DNA of 64,000 nt, taken from assembly GCA_049663345.1 (NCBI GenBank), contig JBATDG010000038.1, positions 16,030 to 80,029 of the forward strand. The letters are read 5' to 3'. A program made the position numbers and the translations under genes. Positions 1-7,666 of this stretch are shown piece after piece. Position 1 is the first letter of the stretch, and the number at the start of each line of letters is the position of its first letter. The notes under the pieces were generated by a model. The model was not told the DNA's origin. It searched no databases and was given only the letters and a program-made list of their open reading frames with translations. This stretch comes from SZUA-365 sp049663345. Its GTDB lineage: Bacteria; Bacteroidota; Ignavibacteria; SZUA-365.

Positions 1-1071
1 ATACGTCAATCTGTCGACCGCATATTATTGCTTTGCATGCTTTTATTTATCATCAACCCTTGCAGCGGACAATCCCAAAAGTCCTCCACGCAGGACAGCG
101 CCGGCAAAATAAATGCTGCAATTCCAAACGAAATCTTTGTACCTCTCTATTTCGAAGGGCAGTTAGCTCATTGGATACGCAGAATTTTTCAGGATCGAAG
201 CGGGAATCTATGGTTCGGCACAAATCACTACGGAGTTATCCGCTACGACGGAGAGTCTCTTCACTACTTGATGGAAGAAAATGGAGTTAGCATTGGCCGA
301 ATAAACGAAATAGTGGAAGATGACGCAGGGAATTTATGGTTCGCAACCGATGGATTCGGCATATATAAGTATGATGGAGAACAATTCACAAATTTTTCGG
401 AAAACGACGGCTTAATCAGCAATGCCGTTTGGAGTATAGTCATTGACAGAAATGGAGTATTTTGGATTGGCACTTCCGAAGGAATTTCTCAATTCGATGG
501 TGAACAATTCACTCCCTTTTCAATTCCCAGAGCGGATGTAGAAAATCCGAGACCTGTTCTATCAGACAACCGGATTTCAGGAATCTTAGAAGATACAAGC
601 GGAAATATATGGTTCGGCACAGACGGGTATGGCCTTTGCAAATATGACGGAAAAACTTTCACCCTCTTAACAAATAAAGACGGACTACCTGATAATACCA
701 TTTACGATCTTTTCGAAGATTCAAAGGGCAACATTTGGATTGGTACAATGTTTGGGGGTGTGAGCCAATATAACGGGACGTCTTTTACCAATTTCACCGA
801 GGACGATACAATAGACGGCATTGAAGCGGGCGGGTTTTATGAAGACAGGAATGGACACATTTGGTTTGCGGCTGAGAATTCCGGAGTGTATCGATACGAT
901 GGTAAATCGTTTACCAATTTCAATTCAAAGGACGGCCTTGACTCAAACAGCATATTATGCATATATGAAGATAGGGAAGGTCGATTTTGGTTCGGCGGCT
1001 GGAAGGGTCTATTCCGGTATGATGGGAAATCCTTTCTCCCTGTCACAAAAACGGGGCCCTGGGCTAAATAA
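1..1071 (+). CDS. Two-component-regulator-type beta-propeller protein, 5' end outside the window
   Basis: The frame is open from the first base, so the true start may lie upstream. The encoded N-terminus has a hydrophobic stretch around residues 9-19 of the visible frame that ends at Cys-Ser-Gly-Gln, so the protein is probably exported. Seven repeats of about 43-50 residues follow, each with the pattern E/D-D-x-x-G-N-x-W-F-G-T, then G-V/L, then Y-D-G-x-x-F. This is the reg_prop (two-component regulator propeller) repeat, and seven copies make one complete seven-bladed propeller. In hybrid two-component sensors this module is the periplasmic ligand-sensing part. Here the protein stops after blade seven without kinase or membrane domains, so it is a stand-alone secreted propeller. 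The ligand is unknown. Confidence 0.8.
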   Translation: MRQSVDRILLLCMLLFIINPCSGQSQKSSTQDSAGKINAAIPNEIFVPLYFEGQLAHWIRRIFQDRSGNLWFGTNHYGVIRYDGESLHYLMEENGVSIGRINEIVEDDAGNLWFATDGFGIYKYDGEQFTNFSENDGLISNAVWSIVIDRNGVFWIGTSEGISQFDGEQFTPFSIPRADVENPRPVLSDNRISGILEDTSGNIWFGTDGYGLCKYDGKTFTLLTNKDGLPDNTIYDLFEDSKGNIWIGTMFGGVSQYNGTSFTNFTEDDTIDGIEAGGFYEDRNGHIWFAAENSGVYRYDGKSFTNFNSKDGLDSNSILCIYEDREGRFWFGGWKGLFRYDGKSFLPVTKTGPWAK

Positions 1072-1177
1072 TGAAAAGGCGAGCGATCAGCACCCCTCTC
1101 CAGAATTCAGCTTCTGCGTGGAGAACTGCGGTGATGACCAAGTCCGTTCCAGCCTGCACTTTCGGGGGAACGGATTC

Positions 1178-1492
1178 CTACGCTTCAAAATCAGTGTGTT
1201 CGACGATCCACCGCTGAAGGTTCGGAGCGATCCAGAAGCTATAGATTCCGAGCGTGATTAACAGGAAGAACATCCATTTGATCCATAAGCCGATGAGACC
1301 TCCGCCGTGGGCAGTAAATCTGCAGCGCTTTCCATCGACAATGGTATGCTTCGCAATCCACCGCTGCTTCATGCAAAGCGCCCATGGGAAGCCCAGCCCG
1401 GCGGTAAAAACTGTGAGAAGCATTGCGCCAATTCCGGTACCGATATAGGTAGCAGCGCCACCATCGAAGGTGAAATGCTGAGATTTCGACAT
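1178..1492 (-). CDS. Small DUF898 (YjgN-like) membrane protein
   Basis: 104-residue protein with two hydrophobic segments (about residues 16-40 and 66-88). It opens with the pattern F-T-F-D-G-G-A-A-T-Y-I-G, followed by a G-F-P-W-A-x-x-x-x-Q-R-W segment and then a shorter second copy, typical of the DUF898/YjgN family of inner-membrane proteins of unknown role. The ATG is preceded by GGAGATCCC, a good ribosome binding site. It faces the propeller gene tail to tail. The family match rests on motif recognition only. Confidence 0.6.
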   Translation of the reverse strand: MSKSQHFTFDGGAATYIGTGIGAMLLTVFTAGLGFPWALCMKQRWIAKHTIVDGKRCRFTAHGGGLIGLWIKWMFFLLITLGIYSFWIAPNLQRWIVEHTDFEA

Positions 1493-1586
1493 GGGATCTC
1501 CATTAGATTGTTGTGGCTCAGACTGGACTATCAGTTATTGAGGTCAGTCAACGCCCGTGGTGAAATTGTGCTATCGACTATTGTAG

Positions 1587-1676
1587 GAGCGTCCGCCGCG
1601 GCGGACTGCGCCCCTGCACAGATGTTGTTGAAGATACATATACCGTACGTCAGAAATTGACGATCTATATCTATAT
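1587..1676 (+). repeat. Dispersed intergenic repeat, copy 1
   Basis: About 90 bases that recur at 6241-6332 in the same orientation. Both copies contain the 16-base palindrome GTCCGCCGCGGCGGAC or its core, then GCCCCT-CACAGATGTT, then CATAT-CCGTACGTCAG-AATTGACGA-CTAT. The two copies differ at scattered positions and by short indels, so they are diverged members of one family. Neither encodes a protein. Confidence 0.75.
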
Positions 1677-1749
1677 TCAGAGAAGCATTGCGAAATGAAC
1701 AATGGCCGAAACTAACCCCTTCGCGTGCGCGCCGATCCGCAGTTAGTCC

Positions 1750-1780
1750 TTGACAACCTGTACGGATGTTTGTATCTTTG
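1750..1780 (+). promoter_or_regulatory. Putative promoter with TTGACA and TATCTTTG boxes
   Basis: TTGACA lies at 1750-1755 and TATCTTTG at 1773-1780, separated by 17 bases. TATCTTTG matches the TAnnTTTG -7 element of Bacteroidota promoters and the first box is a perfect classical -35. It points to the plus strand, where no protein gene follows. A hairpin-T tract begins about 40 bases downstream. Confidence 0.5.
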
Positions 1781-1817
1781 TGAATCTCATTGGCCATGTG
1801 TCAAAGGAGTTTTCGAG

Positions 1818-1850
1818 CGCGTCGAGTTATCTCGGCGCGTTCTGTTTTTA
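1818..1850 (+). terminator. Putative factor-independent terminator
   Basis: Stem CGCGTCGAG / CTCGGCGCG (one G-T pair), loop TTAT, followed by TTCTGTTTTT. The T-rich side is on the plus strand. It ends a possible short transcript that starts near 1787. The other strand lacks a T tract. Confidence 0.5.
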
Positions 1851-2339
1851 TCGCTGATTTTTTTGAGAATCGACGTATGCTTGGTACTCTTTCCTTTTAG
1901 CTCTTCTTTCATGAGGATATCGCGTCATGAAAGTTGCCCATGGGATGAAGTATTTTTCTCTAAGATCGAGTATGACGCAGTAATCGAACTCCTCTACCCA
2001 GATGCATAAACGCATTCTCCCACCACGGTTTTGCGGCCAGATCTTGATTCCCCATTCCCTGCATCTTTCAATAACTGGTCGTGGCCACCGTATTCTCTCC
2101 AAACGATCTTCATCTGTCTGCCGCTCTTCTTCGATGGGACCTTCTGTCGTGAAATGATAAAACGTCGCCTCACGGCCATCTCTGTAAGGAAAGCGCTTCA
2201 GCCTGCACGGTAAGCCATCAAATGTTGGTTTCTCTGTCAGGAAGTCAGCAACGAAATACGCATAGCATGCTGAAAGAAACTCGTGCTCACTGCTATAACT
2301 GCTGCGAAGGACAAGGTCCGGTAAATCTATCTCAGCCAT
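1848..2339 (-). CDS. Hypothetical protein, possibly BECR-fold nuclease-like; partner of the DUF3800 gene
   Basis: 163 residues, not confidently recognised. Its middle (about 75-130) has the order E-x-x-T-D-E-D-R-L-E-R-I-x-W-P-R-x-x-I-E, then I-W-V-E-x-x-x-Y-C-V-I-L-D, then a C-terminal Y-P-H-E-R-R-A-K-R-K-E-Y segment. This layout recalls phage-type BECR-fold (RelE/barnase-like) RNase proteins, but I cannot name a family. Its start codon overlaps the end of the preceding DUF3800 gene by 8 bases, so the two are probably translated together. Possible roles are a toxin or an effector paired with DUF3800; this is inference. Confidence 0.6.
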   Translation of the reverse strand: MAEIDLPDLVLRSSYSSEHEFLSACYAYFVADFLTEKPTFDGLPCRLKRFPYRDGREATFYHFTTEGPIEEERQTDEDRLERIRWPRPVIERCREWGIKIWPQNRGGRMRLCIWVEEFDYCVILDLREKYFIPWATFMTRYPHERRAKRKEYQAYVDSQKNQR

Positions 2340-3039
2340 GGTGCGTCCTCGCAGGATCCCACCTGAATAAATTCATCTTCTTCTCACGAATAAGAGTTGT
2401 GGATACGAGAGAATAGCCGGATCGTTGCTTTACCGCCTCGATAACGCTCAGCTTCCCGGGACTGGAAACGAGGCCCCTAAAATTATAGCCGATGGCACCA
2501 GTTATAAGATCACAAACCTGAATCAGTTCAATTTCATGTGATCTCACGTTCTGAACGCGGCGTACTATTTTCCGTGAAAAATCATATCGGTTGTATGACA
2601 GTACAGAGCGCAATTTATCCGCTTTCTGGCTGCTTCTCGTATCCTTGATGTCCAGATATATGCTGTAAGTGTGGTCCGGATCAACAAGTACTTTGATCAG
2701 ATCGAAGTACATCTTGTAATAGAAATCGTCATGCGTCTGCTGGAAAGCTGCATGATCCAATTTGCTTTTGTCAGGAACGATTAGGCAACGGTATGAAAGA
2801 TGATCATCGTCAAAATAATAGTCGATCAAATCCAGATAAAATTCCACATTGCCACTGCTTACCTTGCTCCACTTAATCTCGAAGGTCGGAGAAAGGCCAT
2901 GTTTGGTCTTTATCTGACGAATCCGCTGGAAGATCTCTTCTCTTTTATCCGTTGGACACCAGATTGCGCCAAGAAGCATGACGTTGATGCCGTCATTTTC
3001 CAGATGGCAGCTTTCATCACAGTAGACACTGAATTCCAT
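2332..3039 (-). CDS. DUF3800 domain-containing protein
   Basis: 235 residues. The N-terminus has Y-C-D-E-S (residues 6-10), the hallmark acidic D-E-S of DUF3800. The middle has Y-L-D-I-K-D, and near the C-terminus Q-V-C-D-L-I-T-G-A-I-G-Y matches the family's Q-x-x-D-x-x-x-G motif. DUF3800 proteins are thought to have an RNase H-like fold with conserved acidic residues and are frequent in mobile and defence regions; their biochemical role is not established. The gene is first in a two-gene minus-strand unit and overlaps the next gene by 8 bases. Confidence 0.8.
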   Translation of the reverse strand: MEFSVYCDESCHLENDGINVMLLGAIWCPTDKREEIFQRIRQIKTKHGLSPTFEIKWSKVSSGNVEFYLDLIDYYFDDDHLSYRCLIVPDKSKLDHAAFQQTHDDFYYKMYFDLIKVLVDPDHTYSIYLDIKDTRSSQKADKLRSVLSYNRYDFSRKIVRRVQNVRSHEIELIQVCDLITGAIGYNFRGLVSSPGKLSVIEAVKQRSGYSLVSTTLIREKKMNLFRWDPARTHHG

Positions 3040-3221
3040 CGTAATTACCTCGTAGAATCGATTTGTCTCGTCATAACCTACGCATCCGACCCTTCACGAC
3101 GCTAACTTCGCAACAGAACGCTGACGAGAATCTGGCCCTGAACGGCTACCACTCTACTCCATATCCACAAATTGTCCGTCATATAAGGTCATACATGGAA
3201 GTCCGTCGCATCTTATTTAAT

Positions 3222-4196
3222 TTAGCTCTGAAACGCAACCCTGTCCGCAATTTTAATGACCTCTGAAGATTTCTGCAGCGCCTCCAGCCAGGTCTCTGGA
3301 ATTCCTTCCATCCCATACACCACCCCCGCCAGCCCTCCCGCCACACAGGCGGTGGTATCCGTATCTCCACCGAGATTGACGGCAACGAGGACCGCTTCCT
3401 CGTAAGATTCTGTGGACAACACGCACCAAACTGCCGCCTCAAGCGTGTGCAAGACATAGCCGCCGGAGGAGATTTCAGATTCTGGCAGATTCTCGAAGCC
3501 GGGCGCAAGCAGGCGGTCGAAATGCGACAGTTCTTCGTTCATATCGCTGTCGGCGACCAATCCAGGGAGTTCTGTCCGCAGTGCTGACAGCGTTTTTCGC
3601 AGCATTCCGCGCAGTGCTTCGGAATCGGATTCGCTGCTGTTCAGAAGCTCTGCCACGAGCAGACAGTAGATACCGCAGGCGAGGCGGGAACGGGGATGCG
3701 CGTGCGTGATGGATGAAACATCCGAGGCGTGCTGCAGCAGTTCGGCGCGCGGTGCGGCGTGATAGCGCAGCGCGATGGGAAGAATTCGCATGAGCGATCC
3801 GTTGCCGTTGTCGTTTTCTCCGCTTCCGCCAGACTCGAGCGGCGACACGCCCCTCCTCAGGGCGCGCAGGGCCTCGGCGGTGGTGATACCGTAGTCGAAG
3901 GTCTCGCCGTGAGGAGTCATGTAGCCTTCGTCGAACCAGCGCAGGAAGCGCTGCGCCATGTCGTTGAGATCGTAGCCCTGGGAGAGACTCTCGGCGGTGC
4001 AGAGCAGCATGGACGAATCGTCGGACCAGGTCCCGACCGGTTGATTGTACGTCCCGTTGCCGATCATTCCGGTTGCTGGAGATTTCTTCATCGCCTCGCA
4101 GGAGGAGAATTCATACGGCACTCCGAGTGCGTCGCCGATAACGGCGCCCAGGATGGCGGACTTGATGTTGTCACTGGTTCTTCTATCACGGCTCAA
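3222..4196 (-). CDS. ADP-ribosylglycohydrolase (DraG/ARH family)
   Basis: 324 residues, the usual size of the family. The N-terminus I-L-G-A-V-I-G-D-A-L-G-V-P-Y-E-F, the metal-binding G-T-W-S-D-D-S-S-M (about 56-64) and the late G-G-D-T-D-T-T-A are the diagnostic ARH motifs that hold two Mg2+ ions and the ADP-ribose. Such enzymes remove ADP-ribose from arginine or other acceptors, or hydrolyse related O-glycosides. The start is TTG, overlapping the stop of the upstream DUF6088-like gene (TTGA), with GGAG nine bases upstream, so it is translationally coupled to it. That pairing suggests a regulated ADP-ribose removal module rather than a housekeeping enzyme. Confidence 0.85.
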   Translation of the reverse strand: MSRDRRTSDNIKSAILGAVIGDALGVPYEFSSCEAMKKSPATGMIGNGTYNQPVGTWSDDSSMLLCTAESLSQGYDLNDMAQRFLRWFDEGYMTPHGETFDYGITTAEALRALRRGVSPLESGGSGENDNGNGSLMRILPIALRYHAAPRAELLQHASDVSSITHAHPRSRLACGIYCLLVAELLNSSESDSEALRGMLRKTLSALRTELPGLVADSDMNEELSHFDRLLAPGFENLPESEISSGGYVLHTLEAAVWCVLSTESYEEAVLVAVNLGGDTDTTACVAGGLAGVVYGMEGIPETWLEALQKSSEVIKIADRVAFQS

Positions 4197-4828
4197 ACTG
4201 CATCTCCACTACTTATGGGCTTTTGTTTACGACTATCCTGCATGATTGGCTGCAGCACCTTTGCGATCCACGCGGGCGCATGACGCATATCTCTGCCGAG
4301 TTGCTGTTTGTCTTTTGCACTGAGCGAGTTCTGCAACGTGTTTATCACAGCAGAATCGATATTCTTCTTCCCAAGATACCGAAGTGCCTGCACAACGAGA
4401 GCGCTGCGTCCTTTAATCTCGAAGTAGCGATGTGCAATGTGCTGCAGATGGATGCGTCGTTTGCCGATGCGGATGACGCGGGAAGGTCCATCCGTGAGAT
4501 ACACAATGCGTGCCGGTACCTGTGTGGAAAGCCCGAGCATGTTCGCAGCAGATGCACCACTCGGCTGCAGGTGTCCAGCTCCACCAGGATTGACCGCGTT
4601 GAGAATGACGTCGACAGGCGCGGTGAGATCACCGAACATCGGATGGCGCTTCGGAAAATCATAAATACCACGCCCGATGCGCCGGATTGTGCCTGAGCGG
4701 GTCAAGCGCGACAACGCCTGATCCACGGCCGCACGGCTCCCAAGATCGAGAAAATCGCTCGGCTTAAAGACGGAACCACGCCCCTTGCCTCGTATTCGCT
4801 TAAGTACTTTGTTATCAACAGATACCAT
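4193..4828 (-). CDS. DUF6088/AbiEi-like winged-helix regulator (putative antitoxin)
   Basis: An N-terminal winged helix (about residues 1-55) runs G-S-V-F-K-P-S-D-F through L-S-R-L-T-R-S-G-T-I-R-R-I-G-R-G-I-Y-D-F-P. The AbiEi-type second part H-L-Q-P-S-G-A-S-A-A-N-M-L-G-L and V-Y-L-T-D-G-P-S-R follows. DUF6088 proteins are related to AbiEi antitoxins that repress their own promoter. I chose the ATG at 4828 rather than the GTG 12 bases upstream, because the protein fits from there. No AbiEii nucleotidyltransferase follows; the next gene is an ADP-ribosylglycohydrolase, overlapping by 4 bases. A 9-base perfect inverted repeat lies just upstream. Confidence 0.75.
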   Translation of the reverse strand: MVSVDNKVLKRIRGKGRGSVFKPSDFLDLGSRAAVDQALSRLTRSGTIRRIGRGIYDFPKRHPMFGDLTAPVDVILNAVNPGGAGHLQPSGASAANMLGLSTQVPARIVYLTDGPSRVIRIGKRRIHLQHIAHRYFEIKGRSALVVQALRYLGKKNIDSAVINTLQNSLSAKDKQQLGRDMRHAPAWIAKVLQPIMQDSRKQKPISSGDAV

Positions 4829-4848
4829 ACGAATTATCACGAATTATT

Positions 4849-4877
4849 TGTCAGAAATACATTCATTGTTTCTGACA
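4849..4877. promoter_or_regulatory. Inverted repeat, putative operator of the DUF6088-ADP-ribosylglycohydrolase operon
   Basis: TGTCAGAAA (4849-4857) and TTTCTGACA (4869-4877) form perfect 9-base arms with an 11-base spacer, 21 bases upstream of the start codon. Between it and the start, CGAATTAT occurs twice in direct orientation. The position fits autoregulation by the winged-helix protein, as known for AbiEi. Binding is inferred. Confidence 0.55.
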
Positions 4878-5075
4878 TAATTTAACACGTTCTCTGTCGA
4901 TATGCAAGGATTTGGATATAAACAACGGATCACCGTTGAACCGCATATCTGCACATACGAAAGGCGTCCCACCACCACCACCAACTGAGCATGACATCAT
5001 TCTCGATCATCTCTGGCGTCTACCTCAACCTATACCAGCACAAACGATACGCTTACCTACTTTTTGTCCAACCCC

Positions 5076-5115
5076 AACGAAACAAATCGCTTGCGTTTAT
5101 TTCGTTTGTTTCGTT
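5076..5115. promoter_or_regulatory. Inverted repeat, putative operator of the HTH/PIN pair
   Basis: AACGAAACAAA (5076-5086) and TTTGTTTCGTT (5105-5115) are perfect 11-base arms with an 18-base spacer, ending 36 bases before the antitoxin start. The spacer and the following bases carry further CGTTT copies. This is the expected place for toxin-antitoxin autoregulation. Confidence 0.6.
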
Positions 5116-5151
5116 TATTGCGTTTGGAATTAACTAACATCGGTGAGAGTC

Positions 5152-5607
5152 ATGGCTCCAAATACAGCAACAGCTGACGCGCACACGCTAGCGGCAAGTC
5201 AGATTGACACGACGGTCTTGGACGAGCTTCTTAAGAAACTTTCTGCGTCAGGTAAAAGTGAGGAAAGTGAAAGTCTTTACCAACTTTGCTTCCGCTCGCA
5301 TAACGAGGTTCAAGCAGAATTCGAGCTTTCCAGAGAAGCACTTACAATTTTTGTTAAGATGCTTAAAGAATTTACCAGCAAACAGGGAGAGGTATCGACA
5401 CAACAGGCCGCTGATTACTTGAATGTCTCCAGGCCTTATCTTATCAAACTTCTCGAAAAAGGCCTCATCGCATATAGAAAAGTAGGAACACACAGAAGAA
5501 TCAAGATGATTGAGCTTGCAAAATATAGGGATGATGTTGATAGACTACGCGATGAGGCACTGAATGGCCTTTCTCGCGAAGCCCAATCACTAGAATTGGA
5601 GTACTAA
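5152..5607 (+). CDS. Excisionase-type HTH antitoxin
   Basis: 151 residues from the ATG at 5152 (GGTGAG upstream); an in-frame GTG at 5143 is possible but less likely. The C-terminal half holds an excisionase-like helix-turn-helix: V-S-T-Q-Q-A-A-D-Y-L-N-V-S-R-P-Y-L-I-K-L-L, then a wing K-V-G-T-H-R-R-I. This domain serves as the DNA-binding antitoxin in many PIN toxin pairs. The N-terminal half is helical and could neutralise the toxin. The toxin gene starts one base after the stop codon. A perfect inverted repeat upstream is the likely binding site. Confidence 0.8.
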   Translation: MAPNTATADAHTLAASQIDTTVLDELLKKLSASGKSEESESLYQLCFRSHNEVQAEFELSREALTIFVKMLKEFTSKQGEVSTQQAADYLNVSRPYLIKLLEKGLIAYRKVGTHRRIKMIELAKYRDDVDRLRDEALNGLSREAQSLELEY

Positions 5608-5608
5608 T

Positions 5609-6178
5609 TTGGGGACGACAGTTGCCGTTATCGATGCATGCGTATTGTTTACACCTTCACTCCGTGATCTCTTCATGCGCCTGGCTCGACAACGGTTGTA
5701 TCAACCAAAATGGACAGATGAAATTCACGAAGAGTGGATGAGGAATCTCTTAGAAAAGCGGGAGGATTTATCTCGAGACAAGCTTATTCGGACTCGTGAC
5801 TTAATGAACGAAAACGCTGGAGATTGTCTCGTTGAAGCTTACGAGCCCCTGATTGAGACTCTTACATTGCCTGATCCGGGCGACAGACACGTACTGGCTG
5901 CGGCGATTCGATCTGAAGCAGAGGCGATTATCACTTTCAATTTGAAAGATTTTCCCAAGGACAATTTAGAAGCTTATGGCATTCGCCCAGTCCATCCTGA
6001 TGAATTCGCAATGGAATTATTCACTCTGGATTCGGTCCGTTTCTGTGCGGCCGTCAGAGCACAAAGGCAAGGATTGAAAAACCCTTCGTACACCGCATCG
6101 GAACTGGTTGAACGCTTCAGGAAAAACAGCCTCGATAAGGTTGCTGATGCACTTACACTTCAGCTTGATAACATTTGA
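5609..6178 (+). CDS. PIN-domain toxin (predicted RNase)
   Basis: 189 residues from a TTG start one base after the antitoxin stop. PIN-domain acidic residues are visible: D9 in V-I-D-A, E41/E42 in the E-I-H-E-E-W helix, D92 in D-P-G-D-R-H-V-L-A-A-A, and the late T-F-N-L-K-D-F. PIN toxins are Mg2+-dependent RNases that cut tRNA, rRNA or mRNA and are held inactive by the upstream antitoxin. A C-terminal extension of about 50 residues lies beyond the PIN core. The gene looks intact. Confidence 0.82.
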   Translation: MGTTVAVIDACVLFTPSLRDLFMRLARQRLYQPKWTDEIHEEWMRNLLEKREDLSRDKLIRTRDLMNENAGDCLVEAYEPLIETLTLPDPGDRHVLAAAIRSEAEAIITFNLKDFPKDNLEAYGIRPVHPDEFAMELFTLDSVRFCAAVRAQRQGLKNPSYTASELVERFRKNSLDKVADALTLQLDNI

Positions 6179-6240
6179 GTTAACCAGAAGGCGCGGATGG
6201 TAGAGGGTGCTGTCGCAGGTTCTAATTTGAGGATTCAGGT

Positions 6241-6332
6241 GCGCAGTCCGCCGCGGCGGACGCCCCTACACAGATGTTAATCGTTGAATATACATATTCC
6301 GTACGTCAGCAATTGACGAACTATTTTTATAT
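6241..6332 (+). repeat. Dispersed intergenic repeat, copy 2
   Basis: Second copy of the element at 1587-1676, in the same orientation and with the same GC palindrome followed by the CCGTACGTCAGC-AATTGACGA block. The two copies bracket about 4.6 kb that includes the DUF3800, ADP-ribosylglycohydrolase and PIN modules. Confidence 0.75.
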
Positions 6333-6406
6333 GTTGCCTACTGGTTGAAATAACCGGACAGCAGAGAGGCCGGGTATATTCGTTTGACCGTTACCTTAGC
6401 CTGTTC

Positions 6407-6440
6407 GTTAGTTAAAGTTCCGGGCTTTTCTTTAACTAAC
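6407..6440. promoter_or_regulatory. Perfect 11-base inverted repeat upstream of the WYL regulator
   Basis: GTTAGTTAAAG (6407-6417) and CTTTAACTAAC (6430-6440) with a 12-base spacer, ending 55 bases before the ATG of the WYL gene. No T tract follows directly, so it looks more like an operator than a terminator. WYL regulators often bind such sites near their own gene. Confidence 0.5.
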
Positions 6441-6495
6441 ACCGGCAGCGAGTTAATGCAGCAGTCTGGATTGACCGAATAATGAGGAATATATC

Positions 6496-7476
6496 ATGGC
6501 CGAAATGAACGCCCTGCAGCGGACGCTGCGAATTCTCCAGAGACTGACGACGTATGACGACGTGACGGTTGAGGAACTCTACGACCTTTTCGAGGGACGC
6601 GAATCCGCACGCACCATTCAGCGCACGATGACGCGCATACAGGAGGCGAACATTCCCCTGCGCGTGCGGGCGGGGGCGCATAACCGCCAGTTTTATTCGC
6701 TGGACCGCGCGTTCGATTTCATTCCCGAACTGCTGACGGCGGACGAAACGCTGGCGGCCGTGCTGTTGGCGCCGTTTCGGGAAGTGTTCGCCGGAACGTC
6801 GGTGGGCGATGACATTGCGGCGGTGTTCGATAAGCTGCAGCAGCTCCTTCCGCGGGATTCGGTAGCGGTGCCGGGGGCGTTCGGAGACGATGCGGCGGGC
6901 AAGGACCTCATGCTCATGCATCAGCCCGGACGCACGGATCTCACGGAGAAGGCGGACATCCTGCGCACGCTGTTCACCGGCATCCTGCGCCGACAGGTCT
7001 GCCGCGTGCAGTACCGCAAGAAGCGCTATGCGCTGCATCCGTATTCCCTGCTTCTGCACAATGGCGGACTCTATGTCATCGGCCGCGTGCCCCAATACAC
7101 CAACTACATCTACCTCGCCCTCCCCCGCTTCACGAAGGCGGAGTTGACCGAGGAGGTCTTCGAACGCGATCCGGAATACTCGCTGAAGGAAGTGCTGAAG
7201 GACAGCTTCGGCATCTGGTACGAAGCGCCGGTGGATGTGCGCATCCGCTTCGATGCCGCCGTGCGCGGTTCGATCGAACACCGCGTCTGGCATGCCAGCC
7301 AAAAGCTCACGGAAGAAACGGACGGCACGCTCACGCTCTCCATGCGCATTGGTCCCTCCCGCGAACTCATCGCCTGGATACTGCGGTGGGGTGAATTCGC
7401 CGAAGTGCTCGAACCCGCCTCCCTCCGTAAAGACGTCGCGCAGATCGGCAAAGCAATCGCCCGGCGAAACAAGTAA
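6496..7476 (+). CDS. WYL-domain transcriptional regulator (YafY/DeoR type)
   Basis: 326 residues. An N-terminal winged helix (about 1-65) contains R-T-I-Q-R-T-M-T-R-I and continues as in YafY-type regulators. The central WYL region (about 150-215) includes V-Q-Y-R-K-K-R-Y-A-L-H-P-Y-S-L-L-L-H-N-G-G-L-Y-V-I-G-R, and a C-terminal WCX-like domain follows. WYL proteins sense nucleic acid or nucleotide ligands and control DNA-damage or defence genes; BrxR and CapW are known defence examples. A GAGGA ribosome site lies 8 bases before the ATG. It is not adjacent to the BREX operon, so a link to it is only a possibility. Confidence 0.85.
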   Translation: MAEMNALQRTLRILQRLTTYDDVTVEELYDLFEGRESARTIQRTMTRIQEANIPLRVRAGAHNRQFYSLDRAFDFIPELLTADETLAAVLLAPFREVFAGTSVGDDIAAVFDKLQQLLPRDSVAVPGAFGDDAAGKDLMLMHQPGRTDLTEKADILRTLFTGILRRQVCRVQYRKKRYALHPYSLLLHNGGLYVIGRVPQYTNYIYLALPRFTKAELTEEVFERDPEYSLKEVLKDSFGIWYEAPVDVRIRFDAAVRGSIEHRVWHASQKLTEETDGTLTLSMRIGPSRELIAWILRWGEFAEVLEPASLRKDVAQIGKAIARRNK

Positions 7477-7666
7477 GAAAAAACCACCCGCCGCCGCCCG
7501 CTATATGATAATACCTTCCCGTAGTCTTGAGACTCGGCTTTGGCGTGGCAGGCTCAAGACACGAAGACACGAAGAAAGAACACGAAGGTTTTGTAGGGCG
7601 CTTCTCGAATAGCCTGTGCTTGTCCGCCGTAGCGAAGAAAAAACCTCCTGCCTCCGCCCGCAGAGA

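Larger units (their letters stand above)
1493..1847. other. Intergenic region of 355 bases with a dispersed repeat and a promoter-terminator pair
   Basis: No gene was found here. The region contains copy 1 of a dispersed intergenic repeat (about 1587-1676), a good promoter match at 1750-1780 and a hairpin followed by T residues at 1818-1850, each listed separately. Confidence 0.7.
6179..6495. other. Intergenic region of 317 bases with repeat copy 2 and an inverted repeat
   Basis: No gene was found. It holds copy 2 of the dispersed repeat (6241-6332) and the inverted repeat at 6407-6440 ahead of the WYL regulator. Confidence 0.7.

Noticed and set aside
6496..7476. The WYL gene as the BREX regulator BrxR
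   Set aside because: It lies almost 30 kb from the first BREX gene in another gene context; only the shared domain type supports a link.
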